64,000 nucleotides of DNA from Rhodococcus rhodnii (GTDB lineage Bacteria > Actinomycetota > Actinomycetes > Mycobacteriales > Pseudonocardiaceae), in assembly GCA_000720375.1 (NCBI GenBank), contig JOAA01000007.1, positions 372,001-436,000 on the forward strand, in the 5' to 3' direction. Below the pieces are notes generated by a model. The model searched no databases. It was not told the origin of the DNA and was given only the letters and a program-made list of their open reading frames with translations. This document shows, one piece after another, positions 33,945 to 41,931 of this stretch. Every line of letters starts with the position of its first letter. Positions within the stretch are counted from its first letter, which is position 1. Made by a program: the position numbers and the translations under genes.

Positions 33945-36638
33945 CTAACCGGGAATCTGGTTCCCGACAAGTGCCAGGCACTGGATCGCGGCCAGTCCAT
34001 ATTGGGCAGTCGCGTTGGTCGACACCCATGTCGCTTCGTCGACGGGGTTGAGCACCGCGGGCCCGGATACACGGGTACTCGTCCACGGGCTGGTCGCCGG
34101 GTAGCCTGCTTCACCTCGGTCGAACTCCGTCCAAGCGCGAGCCGCAAGGGTCGGATTGGACGTCTTCGCCGCGGCATACGCGGTCAGCCGCGAGTGTGCC
34201 TGTTTGAGGTTGAGACTGCCGAAGGACTGCCCCACCGCGGCGATTTGTTCGGCGGCCGTGCCGTTGTACAGCGTGCAGTACTGCAGCCAGGCACGCGAGA
34301 ACTCGGGCAGATCCGCCGCTGCGATGATCTCGCTGCACATTTCCACGAGTCCGAAGACGGCACTGAGGTGCGAGACGGAAACCGCGACGGTGTCGGTGGC
34401 GAACGTGCCTGTGGTGAGGTCGTAGCGGCCTTCGCCGGTGATGAATCCGTTCTTCAGCTTGCCGATCGCGGTGCACGTGTTGATCAGCTTGGTCCGCGCT
34501 ACCGGATCGCCACCACGTTCCCATTCGGTGAACCATGCGGCTGCGAGCGCGCCCCAGTCGGTTCCCAGGCTGACAGCCAGTGCCTTGGGATCTGGCTCGT
34601 ACGGCTCCGTGCGGATCTTGCGCAGCGGGTCGAGGGCGAGGAACGTCTTGTCCGCGTCGATCAGGTCGTGCAGCAGGTCGCCGATGCGTTCGTCGGCGGT
34701 GAGGAAGTAGAGGAATCTGCGGTTGGCGGCGGTGCTGATGCGTAACTGTTTGGCGCTGTCGGCCCAATGCTGCACGCCGTGTCGTGTTCCGAGGTCGGCG
34801 TACTTGCCTATGTGGTACACGTCGACCTCGCCGGTGTGCCGTGTCATCGCCTCGGCCATGCGGAAGATGTCGGATCGTCCGGTTCTCAGGTAGCTGTACC
34901 AGAGCCATAGGTCGGTGCTGAGCTCCGAGTTGTCCCACGCGTAACCGCCGATGTCGTAACGCCATTCATGCCGGTCGTTGTCGTAGGTGTGCATCACGTC
35001 GCCGTAGTCCCAGAAACCGTACCATCGGCGCTGCTCCACTTGCTTGCGGTGGAAGTCGAACAGGAAATCGAGCCGATCCTCGATCCGTGCCTTGGCAGGC
35101 GTGGATCTGTCCACTGGGGACCAATCGCCGAACACGCCCGCGTCACGCATCCGCTGCGGCGTCGTAACCAGCAAGGGCGGAGTACGGACCACTGCGGCCT
35201 GCGCGGCAAGCCGTTCCGCCGACGGGGTGGCATCCAGAGCCCAGAACATCAGCTCACTGGTCCGCGCAATGCCGTACGGGTCACCGAACCCGGGTTCGTA
35301 GTCCTCGTAGGTGATCTCCAGCCCTTCGAGCTGTTCTGGATACGTGTCCATGCCCATGCCATCGTGGTAGAACCGCAGATCCATGGGTTTGGCGTCTGGC
35401 GACCACAACCACAGCGTGACCTCGGCCGACGCTCCGGCCGCGCCACGGATGTCGAGCTGTGTCGGGTGCAGTTGCCAGAAGTCACGCATGCCGAACGCGA
35501 AACCGCCGCTCGACCCACCGACGTAGCCGAAGCCGCCCGCTCGAGTGCCCGCCGCGGCCTTGATCCAGCCATGGCCCGGCTTCGTCCGCTTGCGGATCAC
35601 GAATCCCTCGGCGGTGAGCTGGCTGAGCGTGTAGTCACTCCAAGCCGGGATCAGGTGCAGCCGTGAGCTCACCCGTGTGTCCCAAGTAGACACATCCGGA
35701 GTCGCCCTGCCCGCGACCTGTGCGGCACGGACAGCCGACCCCGGATCACGGCGCAGCCCGGTGATGCCACGGACCGCCTCGGTGAACAAACCACCATCGG
35801 CACTGGCGAACCGGACATGCCGGTTGTGCGGCTCGTCGTTCAGCGGAACCTGGAAGCGGACGCCGAGCCCACGGATGAAGTCCTTCGCGGCGTTGCCGTC
35901 GAAGACAAAACTGTGCACCATCCGGAAGTTCTCCGCGCCCGCGTGGAAGTACAGGCGGATGGTGAACGGCAGCCAGTCCCGGCCGCGATGCTTGGCGCGG
36001 TGCTTTCCGTCTATCCGCACCACCGCACGGACTGGCCCCTGCTGTTCGACCGTTGCCCGGTGCACCTCGCCGGTGTACCGCTCGATCTTCCGGCCGCCCT
36101 CGTCGAACTCGTCAGGGTCGTTCTGGTGCAAGCAGACCAACTCACCCGTCCTCGCGACCATCTTGCCCGCACGCGAAACCGTGTCGATCAACGCCTTCCC
36201 GCCCGTGTTGATCACACACCGCATGACTCCCGTGTCCACAACGATCCGACCGGCTTGACGAGTCACGGTGACCGCCTTCGCCGGCGCCGCGGCCGGACCT
36301 GGAGCCAGCAGGTACCGCTCCACTCCTGGCGCACCGGCGGCGATGGCGTGCGCGCTCCACTTCAGCGAGCCGTCCGGCCAGTAGGCCGTCGGCCACGTCT
36401 GCACAGGCACGGCGGTGCCATCGGCCGTTCGCAGGCTGAACGACTGATCGGGGCGCAGTTGCCCCTTCGGCCAAGGCAGTCCCCACGTCACTCCACTCAT
36501 CTCGGCCGGAACAGCGCCTTCCAGCCAGCGAACCTCCGTCGGCTCGCCGGATTCCGCCGCCTCGGCAACCGGCGCGGACAACGCCAGTGGCAACGCCGTG
36601 CCGCTGGCCAACAGGGTCCGTCGAGTGAGTGGGGACAT
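33945..36638 (-). CDS. Secreted (Tat) PcRGLX/YetA-like putative exo-rhamnogalacturonan lyase
   Basis: The ATG at 36638 has AAGGGAG seven bases upstream and gives 897 aa. The N-terminus, T-R-R-T-L-L-A-S-G, is a twin-arginine signal. The remaining layout is an N-terminal beta domain (about 35-130), a central beta-sandwich and a C-terminal helical toroid (about 480-890). This matches the PcRGLX/YetA-like group that includes the PL26 exo-rhamnogalacturonan lyase. Actinobacterial members are mostly uncharacterised, so the substrate is inferred. A decayed rhamnogalacturonan acetylesterase gene next door supports a pectin link. A GCGC-centred palindrome lies 39 bases upstream. Confidence 0.7.
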   Translation of the reverse strand: MSPLTRRTLLASGTALPLALSAPVAEAAESGEPTEVRWLEGAVPAEMSGVTWGLPWPKGQLRPDQSFSLRTADGTAVPVQTWPTAYWPDGSLKWSAHAIAAGAPGVERYLLAPGPAAAPAKAVTVTRQAGRIVVDTGVMRCVINTGGKALIDTVSRAGKMVARTGELVCLHQNDPDEFDEGGRKIERYTGEVHRATVEQQGPVRAVVRIDGKHRAKHRGRDWLPFTIRLYFHAGAENFRMVHSFVFDGNAAKDFIRGLGVRFQVPLNDEPHNRHVRFASADGGLFTEAVRGITGLRRDPGSAVRAAQVAGRATPDVSTWDTRVSSRLHLIPAWSDYTLSQLTAEGFVIRKRTKPGHGWIKAAAGTRAGGFGYVGGSSGGFAFGMRDFWQLHPTQLDIRGAAGASAEVTLWLWSPDAKPMDLRFYHDGMGMDTYPEQLEGLEITYEDYEPGFGDPYGIARTSELMFWALDATPSAERLAAQAAVVRTPPLLVTTPQRMRDAGVFGDWSPVDRSTPAKARIEDRLDFLFDFHRKQVEQRRWYGFWDYGDVMHTYDNDRHEWRYDIGGYAWDNSELSTDLWLWYSYLRTGRSDIFRMAEAMTRHTGEVDVYHIGKYADLGTRHGVQHWADSAKQLRISTAANRRFLYFLTADERIGDLLHDLIDADKTFLALDPLRKIRTEPYEPDPKALAVSLGTDWGALAAAWFTEWERGGDPVARTKLINTCTAIGKLKNGFITGEGRYDLTTGTFATDTVAVSVSHLSAVFGLVEMCSEIIAAADLPEFSRAWLQYCTLYNGTAAEQIAAVGQSFGSLNLKQAHSRLTAYAAAKTSNPTLAARAWTEFDRGEAGYPATSPWTSTRVSGPAVLNPVDEATWVSTNATAQYGLAAIQCLALVGNQIPG

Positions 36639-36676
36639 ACGTCGGCTCCCTTTCACGTCCGGAATCGCGCCTATCA

Positions 36677-36690
36677 GGAAAGCGCTTTCC
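36677..36690. promoter_or_regulatory. GGAAAGCGCTTTCC palindrome upstream of the PcRGLX-like gene
   Basis: This perfect 14-bp palindrome with a central GCGC lies 39 bases before the start codon at 36638. It resembles LacI-family operators elsewhere in the window but differs in the flanks from GTTAGCGCTAAC. Confidence 0.65.
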
Positions 36691-36764
36691 CCCGCTCGGC
36701 GCAAGAGGTACGATCAAAGACGCACGTCCACAGGTGTCCACATCAGACAACCCGGCAGTCTGGA

Positions 36765-36985
36765 GATCCACGTGCGGAATCGGGGTCATCGACCTGCACA
36801 AACTGAGCTACACGCTCTACAACACCCTCAAGCTCTGCCCCAACGATGGCGACTACACGGTCGGCGCCTTCTTCTGCGACGACCACACCCACTTCGAGGC
36901 GGCAGGAACCCAGCAGATCGCCCGAGTCGTCGCCAAAGCACTGCGAGACCAACGAATCAGTCTCGCCAGTCACCTCAAAGCTTGA
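36765..36985 (+). pseudogene. 3' remnant of a rhamnogalacturonan acetylesterase-like (SGNH) gene
   Basis: The frame reads V-I-D-L-H-K-L-S-Y-T-L-Y-N-T-L, then F-F-C-D-D-H-T-H-F-E-A-A-G-T-Q-Q-I-A, and ends at TGA 36983-36985. This is the C-terminal quarter of the GDSL/SGNH rhamnogalacturonan acetylesterase family, with the catalytic D-x-x-H equivalent in D-D-H-T-H-F. No catalytic Ser block or signal peptide precedes it; upstream sequence becomes the promoter of the opposite-strand lyase gene. The 3' end overlaps the Gfo/Idh gene end by 11 bases. It is a deletion remnant. Confidence 0.7.
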
Positions 36986-38282
36986 TCAGATCGTCAACCT
37001 GGACGGGACGGCCGGTCTCGAAACTTTCGTTCGCGGCGAACCCGGTCAACAGCGACATAGCTCCGTCTCGGTGCGTAGCGCGCCGCCCGAGCGGATCCGG
37101 CTCAGTCGGTTCGCCGTAAATCGCCGCGGTCATCCGTTCGTCCGCACCACCGTGGCCGCCCTCGGCCAGTTTGAGTTCGATCTCGACGGGACGTTCGAAC
37201 AACGGCCGAACGGTGAGCCGTGCCCAGTGCTCCTCCGGGTTGGCCTCGACTCCGTGGACCGCGGGCCGTTGGCCGCTGACCCACGAGTTCTCCACCACCT
37301 CGAGTTCGAGGCGACCGGCGGAGCCGTTGACCATGAACCGGTAGCCTTCCCACGGCGAGTACGCGGTGAGGTGATACGTCAGACTCGCGCCAGACGCATA
37401 GCGGACCAACACGGCCATGTCGTCCTCGATGGACACTCCCGGCGCGAACGGGTTCTGGTCCCGCCAGTAGCCGTCCTCGCTCTCGGCCTCCAGGTAAAGG
37501 CGACGCTGCCACTCGTCCTGCTCGATGTGCAGCGCGAATGGATCGTCCTTGGCAGCCACCGAACCGTGCACCCGTTCGTAGTCACGGGCGTGCCCGCGCC
37601 GTGAGCCGTTCTCCTTGCCGTAGAAGAAAAGTCTTCCCTGCGCGAACACCGTTTCCGGAGTCGTGCCGAGCCACCAGTTCACCAAGTCGAAATGATGGGT
37701 CGCCTTGTGCACCATCAGCCCGCCTGAGTTGGTTTTGTCCCGATGCCAGCGCCGGAAATAGTCGGCGCCATGGCGGACATCGAGCAGCCATTCGAAGTGC
37801 GCCGATCCGACCTCGCCGATGGCGCCGTCGGCGAGCACTTCGCGCACCTTCTCGTGAATGGGGCTGTACCGGTAGTTGAAGGCCACGGTCACCTTACGAC
37901 CGGTCCGTTCGACAGCCTCCAGTACGTTCCTGGCACCTGCGACGTTCGTCGTCATCGGCTTCTCGGTGACGACATCGCACCCTGCCTCAAGCGCCTGGAC
38001 GATGTAGGACGCGTGAAACCGGTCCACTGTGGCCACGACGACCACGTCCACCCGCTCACGTTGGATCATCGCCAGGAACTCGTCCGCCGGATACATGGGC
38101 ACGGCGGGATGTCCGAGGGCGGTCAGCCGCTCGTTGTGCACCCGCATCCGAACGGCGTTGGTATCGGCGAACGCCACCAGCTCACAGTGTTCGCCGTGGT
38201 CGACCGCGATCGCCCGGATGTGCCGTTCTGCCCGCGAACCCGTCCCCACCACCGCGTACCGCCTGCGTCCCAACGACTTCAC
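36975..38282 (-). CDS. Gfo/Idh/MocA family NAD(P)-dependent oxidoreductase
   Basis: This 435-aa enzyme has an N-terminal Rossmann start (R-Y-A-V-V-G-T-G-S-R-A-E-R-H). The family motif is T-E-K-P-M-T-T-N near 105, and a C-terminal beta-sheet domain carries K-A-T-H-H-F-D-L-V-N-W-W with the usual H/D catalytic positions. No signal peptide is seen, so it is cytoplasmic. Family members oxidise or reduce sugars and cyclitols. Its neighbours suggest a pectin or side-chain sugar, but the substrate is open. The 99-base gap upstream holds its promoter. Confidence 0.88.
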   Translation of the reverse strand: MKSLGRRRYAVVGTGSRAERHIRAIAVDHGEHCELVAFADTNAVRMRVHNERLTALGHPAVPMYPADEFLAMIQRERVDVVVVATVDRFHASYIVQALEAGCDVVTEKPMTTNVAGARNVLEAVERTGRKVTVAFNYRYSPIHEKVREVLADGAIGEVGSAHFEWLLDVRHGADYFRRWHRDKTNSGGLMVHKATHHFDLVNWWLGTTPETVFAQGRLFFYGKENGSRRGHARDYERVHGSVAAKDDPFALHIEQDEWQRRLYLEAESEDGYWRDQNPFAPGVSIEDDMAVLVRYASGASLTYHLTAYSPWEGYRFMVNGSAGRLELEVVENSWVSGQRPAVHGVEANPEEHWARLTVRPLFERPVEIELKLAEGGHGGADERMTAAIYGEPTEPDPLGRRATHRDGAMSLLTGFAANESFETGRPVQVDDLIKL

Positions 38283-38369
38283 CCTTCATCCGGTTACCTT
38301 CTTACCTTTACCAAAGCGCATGGCCCCGGCCTAGTACTTTGGGCTGATCTGGACAGGCTCCGGCTCTCG

Positions 38370-38375
38370 TACTAT
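38370..38375 (+). promoter_or_regulatory. TACTAT -10 box of a leaderless kinase transcript
   Basis: TACTAT ends six bases before the in-frame GTG at 38382, the spacing expected when transcription starts at the first codon. No Shine-Dalgarno sequence is seen before that GTG. The -35 match is weak. Confidence 0.45.
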
Positions 38376-38381
38376 GAGTTG

Positions 38382-39506
38382 GTGTACGGCCTTCTCCGGT
38401 CCTTGTACGACGAACCGAGCCCCACCCGGCCGACGCCCCGGGCGTGGCGGGACTGGGCGCTGGTCGGCCTGATCGTGTCGATCGCGGTGCTCGAGGGCCT
38501 CCTGCGTACCGACCTGTCGTGGCGGGTCGTCTCGATCCTCGTGGCCGTGGGGCTGGCGCCGACGCTGGTGTGGCGCCGGACCAGGCCGTTGTCGATGGTC
38601 GCGATCGTCTTCGGCGTCTCCGGCCTGGTCCCTGTGCTGATCGGGGCCGAGGCAGGGCTGGACACGATGGTGTTCGTGCTGCTTCTGGTGTACTCGCTGA
38701 CCCGGTGGGGGTCGGGACGCGAGATCGTGTTCGGCGCGGCGATCATTCTCGGGAAGCTCGGCCTTTCGCTTGTCCTCGGCACGATCAGCCTTGGCAATAC
38801 GCTCACCGGGCTTGTCGTTCTGTTCTCGGTCAGTGCTTTGGGCGCGGCACTGCGCTACCGCACCAAGGCACGGATGCGCGAACTCGATCAGGTCAGGCTG
38901 CTTGAACGGGAACGGCTGGCCCGCGATCTGCACGACACGGTCGCCCATCACGTCTCGGCGATGGCGCTGCGGGCCGGGGCCGGTCTGGCGGCATCGGAGT
39001 CGGAACCGAGCGCAGCCACCGAAGCGCTCACCGTGATCGAGTCCGAGGCGTCGCTCGCGCTGGCCGAGATGCGTACCATGGTTCGTCTCCTGCGTGAGAA
39101 CGAACCAGCGGAGGTCGCGCCAAGCCCACGGATCAGCGATGTCGCGGGGCTGGCCACCCGAGCCGGACCCGGGCCGGACGTCGACGTGGAGATCACCGGC
39201 GCCGTCGACGACCTGCCCTCGTCAGTCGAAACAGCGATTTACCGCCTGGCCCAGGAGTCCGTCACCAACGCACGACGACACGCGCGACACGCGACGCGTA
39301 TCGAAGTGCGGGTGACCGCTGACGACACGTCGGTGTCCCTGCGGGTGACCGACGACGGCGAACCCAGTCCTGTCGTGACGCCGGGACACGGCCTGCTCGG
39401 CATGATCGAGCGTGCAGACCTGCTCGGCGGCACGTGTCAAGCCGGTCCGGATCCCGGTCGTGGCTGGACCGTGACGGCTGTGCTGCCCCGGATGGCGGCG
39501 CGATGA
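38382..39506 (+). CDS. Sensor histidine kinase, HisKA_3 type
   Basis: The GTG at 38382 gives 374 aa; upstream codons in the same frame are antisense to the Gfo/Idh gene. Four to five hydrophobic segments lie at about 25-155. The phospho-acceptor His is in L-A-R-D-L-H-D-T-V-A-H-H. The ATP-binding domain has R-L-A-Q-E-S-V-T-N-A-R-R-H and G-H-G-L-L-G-M. It overlaps the response regulator gene by ATGA. The signal is unknown. Confidence 0.9.
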   Translation: MYGLLRSLYDEPSPTRPTPRAWRDWALVGLIVSIAVLEGLLRTDLSWRVVSILVAVGLAPTLVWRRTRPLSMVAIVFGVSGLVPVLIGAEAGLDTMVFVLLLVYSLTRWGSGREIVFGAAIILGKLGLSLVLGTISLGNTLTGLVVLFSVSALGAALRYRTKARMRELDQVRLLERERLARDLHDTVAHHVSAMALRAGAGLAASESEPSAATEALTVIESEASLALAEMRTMVRLLRENEPAEVAPSPRISDVAGLATRAGPGPDVDVEITGAVDDLPSSVETAIYRLAQESVTNARRHARHATRIEVRVTADDTSVSLRVTDDGEPSPVVTPGHGLLGMIERADLLGGTCQAGPDPGRGWTVTAVLPRMAAR

Positions 39507-40171
39507 GCATCCGAGTGGTAGTCGCCGACGATCAGGAGATCGCCCGGACTGGGCTGACGATGATCCTCAACGCGCAACCGGACATTGAGGTGGTCGGCGA
39601 GGCCGCGGACGGACGACAGGCCGTCGAACTCGCCCGCCGACTACGCCCCGACGTGTGCCTATTCGACATCCGGATGCCTGTCCTCGACGGCATCGAAGCC
39701 ACCCGTGCGCTCGCCGGGCCCACTGTCGACGACCCACTCGCCGTCGTCGTCATCACCACGTTCGACCTTGACGACTACGTCTACGCCGCGTTGCGGGCCG
39801 GCGCCCGGGGTTTCCTGCTCAAGGACTCCGGCCGCACCATGCTGACGCAGGCTGTCCGGGCCGCGGCCAGCGGCGATGCCCTCATCGCACCGAGCATCAC
39901 CGCACGGCTGCTCGGCGCCTTCGCCAACACCGGGCCCGCGTCACCACCGGCGCAGCCCATCGACGAGCTCACCGACCGCGAAGAGCAGATCCTCGTCGCA
40001 GTCGCGTCGGGGCGTACGAACAACGAGATCGCCGACGAATTCCACATCACGCTCAGCACAGTGAAGACCCACATCGCCAGCCTGATGGCGAAGCTGTCGG
40101 CCCGCAACCGGGTCGAGATCGCCATGTGGGCCTACGAGACCAACCGCGTGCGCAACGGATTCCGCCGATAG
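39503..40171 (+). CDS. NarL/LuxR-type response regulator
   Basis: This 222-aa protein starts at 39503 (ATGA overlap). The receiver has D-D-Q near residue 10, the phospho-Asp in V-C-L-F-D-I-R-M-P and the Lys in L-L-K-D-S. The LuxR helix-turn-helix is near 155-210 (L-T-D-R-E-E-Q-I-L-V-A-V-A-S-G and S-T-V-K-T-H-I). It forms a pair with the kinase. A hairpin over its stop codon ends or separates the operon. The DUF2306/MDR genes downstream are candidate targets. Confidence 0.93.
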   Translation: MSIRVVVADDQEIARTGLTMILNAQPDIEVVGEAADGRQAVELARRLRPDVCLFDIRMPVLDGIEATRALAGPTVDDPLAVVVITTFDLDDYVYAALRAGARGFLLKDSGRTMLTQAVRAAASGDALIAPSITARLLGAFANTGPASPPAQPIDELTDREEQILVAVASGRTNNEIADEFHITLSTVKTHIASLMAKLSARNRVEIAMWAYETNRVRNGFRR

Positions 40172-40196
40172 TACGACTTCCCCGCCGTACCATCGG
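40165..40196 (+). terminator. Hairpin at the end of the two-component operon
   Basis: CCGATAGTACG (40165-40175) pairs with CGTACCATCGG (40186-40196) at ten of eleven positions around a 10-base loop. It includes the stop codon of the response regulator. It may instead be an operator before the DUF2306 gene 64 bases downstream. Confidence 0.45.
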
Positions 40197-40259
40197 CCGG
40201 TTCGGCTCAGGCCTATCTTCCGATGAAGTGTGCTGCCTGGTGACGGCACGATTTTGGTC

Positions 40260-40895
40260 ATGCAAAAGGGAACCACCAGACCGGGATGGACGGCGGTCGC
40301 CGGGCTGATCACGCTCAGCGCCGTGCCAGTGATCGCCGGCGCGGCCCGGCTTACCGAGCTAGGCAGCGGTGGACCGATCTCCGCCGAGAACGCCCGGTTC
40401 TTCGCGGCTCCCTTGCCTCTGGTGCTGCACATTGTCGGCGCCAGCGGGTTCTGCGTACTGGGCGCCTTGCAGTTCGCGCCACGGTTGCGCCGCCGTGGCT
40501 GGCACCGGACAGCGGGTCGTTGGCTTGTCCCTTGTGGACTGGTCGCCGCGCTCTCGGGACTGTGGATGACGTTGTCCTACCAGATCCCGGACAGTGTTGT
40601 GCTCGCAGCCGGCCGGATCGTGTTCGGCTCGGCCATGGCGCTGTGCCTGGTTCTCGGCTTCGCTGCGATCCGTCGACGGGACTTCATCCAGCACCGGGCT
40701 TGGATGATCCGCGGTTACGCCATCGGGCTGGGTGCGGGCACACAGGTGCTCACCCTCATGCCCTTGAGCTTCGCCGACGGGCCGCCCGACGCGCTCAGCC
40801 GGGCATTGCTGGTCATCGCCGGTTGGGTGATCAACCTCGCCGTCGCCGAGTGGCTCATCCGGAAACCCACTTCAGTTGCCAAGGAGATTCGATGA
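40260..40895 (+). CDS. DUF2306 family membrane protein
   Basis: The ATG at 40260 gives 211 aa; GTG 40230 is an alternative. Six or so hydrophobic segments are seen. The DUF2306 pattern includes L-H-I-V-G-A-S-G-F, L-Q-F-A-P-R-L-R-R-R-G-W-H-R and R-R-R-D-F-I-Q-H-R-A-W-M-I-R, with His residues in membrane positions that could bind heme. Function is unknown for the family. Its stop overlaps the start of the MDR gene, so the two are translationally coupled. Confidence 0.8.
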   Translation: MQKGTTRPGWTAVAGLITLSAVPVIAGAARLTELGSGGPISAENARFFAAPLPLVLHIVGASGFCVLGALQFAPRLRRRGWHRTAGRWLVPCGLVAALSGLWMTLSYQIPDSVVLAAGRIVFGSAMALCLVLGFAAIRRRDFIQHRAWMIRGYAIGLGAGTQVLTLMPLSFADGPPDALSRALLVIAGWVINLAVAEWLIRKPTSVAKEIR

Positions 40896-41878
40896 AAGCG
40901 ATCGTTCAAGACCGGTACGGCTCCTATGACGTCCTCAAGCTCATGGACGTGCCGAAGCCGACGCCCGCCGGCAACGAGGTGCTGGTGCGTGTGCATGCGG
41001 CGGCGATCAATGCGTACGACTGGCACGTCATGCGGGGCGATCCGTATGTGATGCGCCTGCTGTCCCCTGCTTGGTTCGGGCTGAGCGGTCCGAAAAGGAG
41101 GATTCGGGGCCGGGACTTCGCCGGCCGCGTCGAGGCTGTCGGCAAGGCGGTGACGCAGGTGCAGCCCGGTGACGAGGTGTACGGCGATCTCAGCGACGCC
41201 AACGGAGCTTTCGCCGAATACGTCTGTGTACCGGTCGACTTGGTGGACTCGAAACCCGCGAACCTGACCTTCGAGCAAGCGGCCGCAGTGCCGCTTGCGG
41301 GTACCACGGCCTTGGCGGGCTTACAGGGCGTACAGCCCGAACAACACGTTCTCATCAACGGCGCCTCGGGTGGTGTCGGCACATTCGCCGTACAGATCGC
41401 GAAGTCGCTTGGTGCGTACGTGACCGGCGTGTGCAGCAAGAGGAACATCGATCTGGTCCAGTCGCTCGGCGCTGACCACGTCATCGACTACACCCAGGAA
41501 GACTTCACCCGTGCGGGACAGCGTTACGACCTCGTTTTCGACCTCGTGGGCAACCATTCGTTGGCGCGGTTGCGAAGCGCGCTGACATCGACGGGAACGC
41601 TCGTGCTCTCCGGCGGGGGCGTGTTCGACGGAGGAAGTTTCTTCGGCCCCATGAGTCTGATCATCAGAAGCCAGATCGTGTCACGCTTCATCCGCCACCG
41701 GGTGCTCGTGCTCAGCGTGACTCCAGGGCAAGAACACCTGGCCGCACTGCGGAACCTGATCGAATCAGGGAAAGTCGTCCCTGCCATCGACCGGACGTTT
41801 CCGTTGCACAAGGTGCCAGACGCCATCCGCTACATGGAAGAGGAACACGCACAAGCAAAAGTCGTCATCACCGTGTGA
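40892..41878 (+). CDS. NADP-dependent MDR alcohol dehydrogenase/quinone reductase-like
   Basis: The ATG at 40892 has AAGGAG (40881-40886) five bases upstream and gives 328 aa. It has the zinc-less MDR pattern: R-V-H-A-A-A-I-N-A-Y-D-W-H, R-G-R-D-F-A-G-R-V and the coenzyme motif I-N-G-A-S-G-G-V-G-T-F. A C-terminal I-D-R-T-F-P-L-H-K-V-P-D-A follows. It probably reduces an enone or quinone with NADPH. It is coupled to DUF2306 and followed by a strong hairpin. Confidence 0.88.
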   Translation: MKAIVQDRYGSYDVLKLMDVPKPTPAGNEVLVRVHAAAINAYDWHVMRGDPYVMRLLSPAWFGLSGPKRRIRGRDFAGRVEAVGKAVTQVQPGDEVYGDLSDANGAFAEYVCVPVDLVDSKPANLTFEQAAAVPLAGTTALAGLQGVQPEQHVLINGASGGVGTFAVQIAKSLGAYVTGVCSKRNIDLVQSLGADHVIDYTQEDFTRAGQRYDLVFDLVGNHSLARLRSALTSTGTLVLSGGGVFDGGSFFGPMSLIIRSQIVSRFIRHRVLVLSVTPGQEHLAALRNLIESGKVVPAIDRTFPLHKVPDAIRYMEEEHAQAKVVITV

Positions 41879-41886
41879 TCGCCGAG

Positions 41887-41924
41887 GTCCACAGTGGTCC
41901 GCCCAGCGGCGGACCACTGTGGAC
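41887..41924. terminator. 17-bp-stem hairpin between convergent MDR and GH3 genes
   Basis: The arms 41887-41903 and 41908-41924 are exact complements (for example GTCCACAGTGGTCC with GGACCACTGTGGAC) around the four-base loop CAGC. It lies between the stops of the rightward MDR and leftward GH3 genes and probably terminates both. Confidence 0.85.
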
Positions 41925-41931
41925 GTATCGG

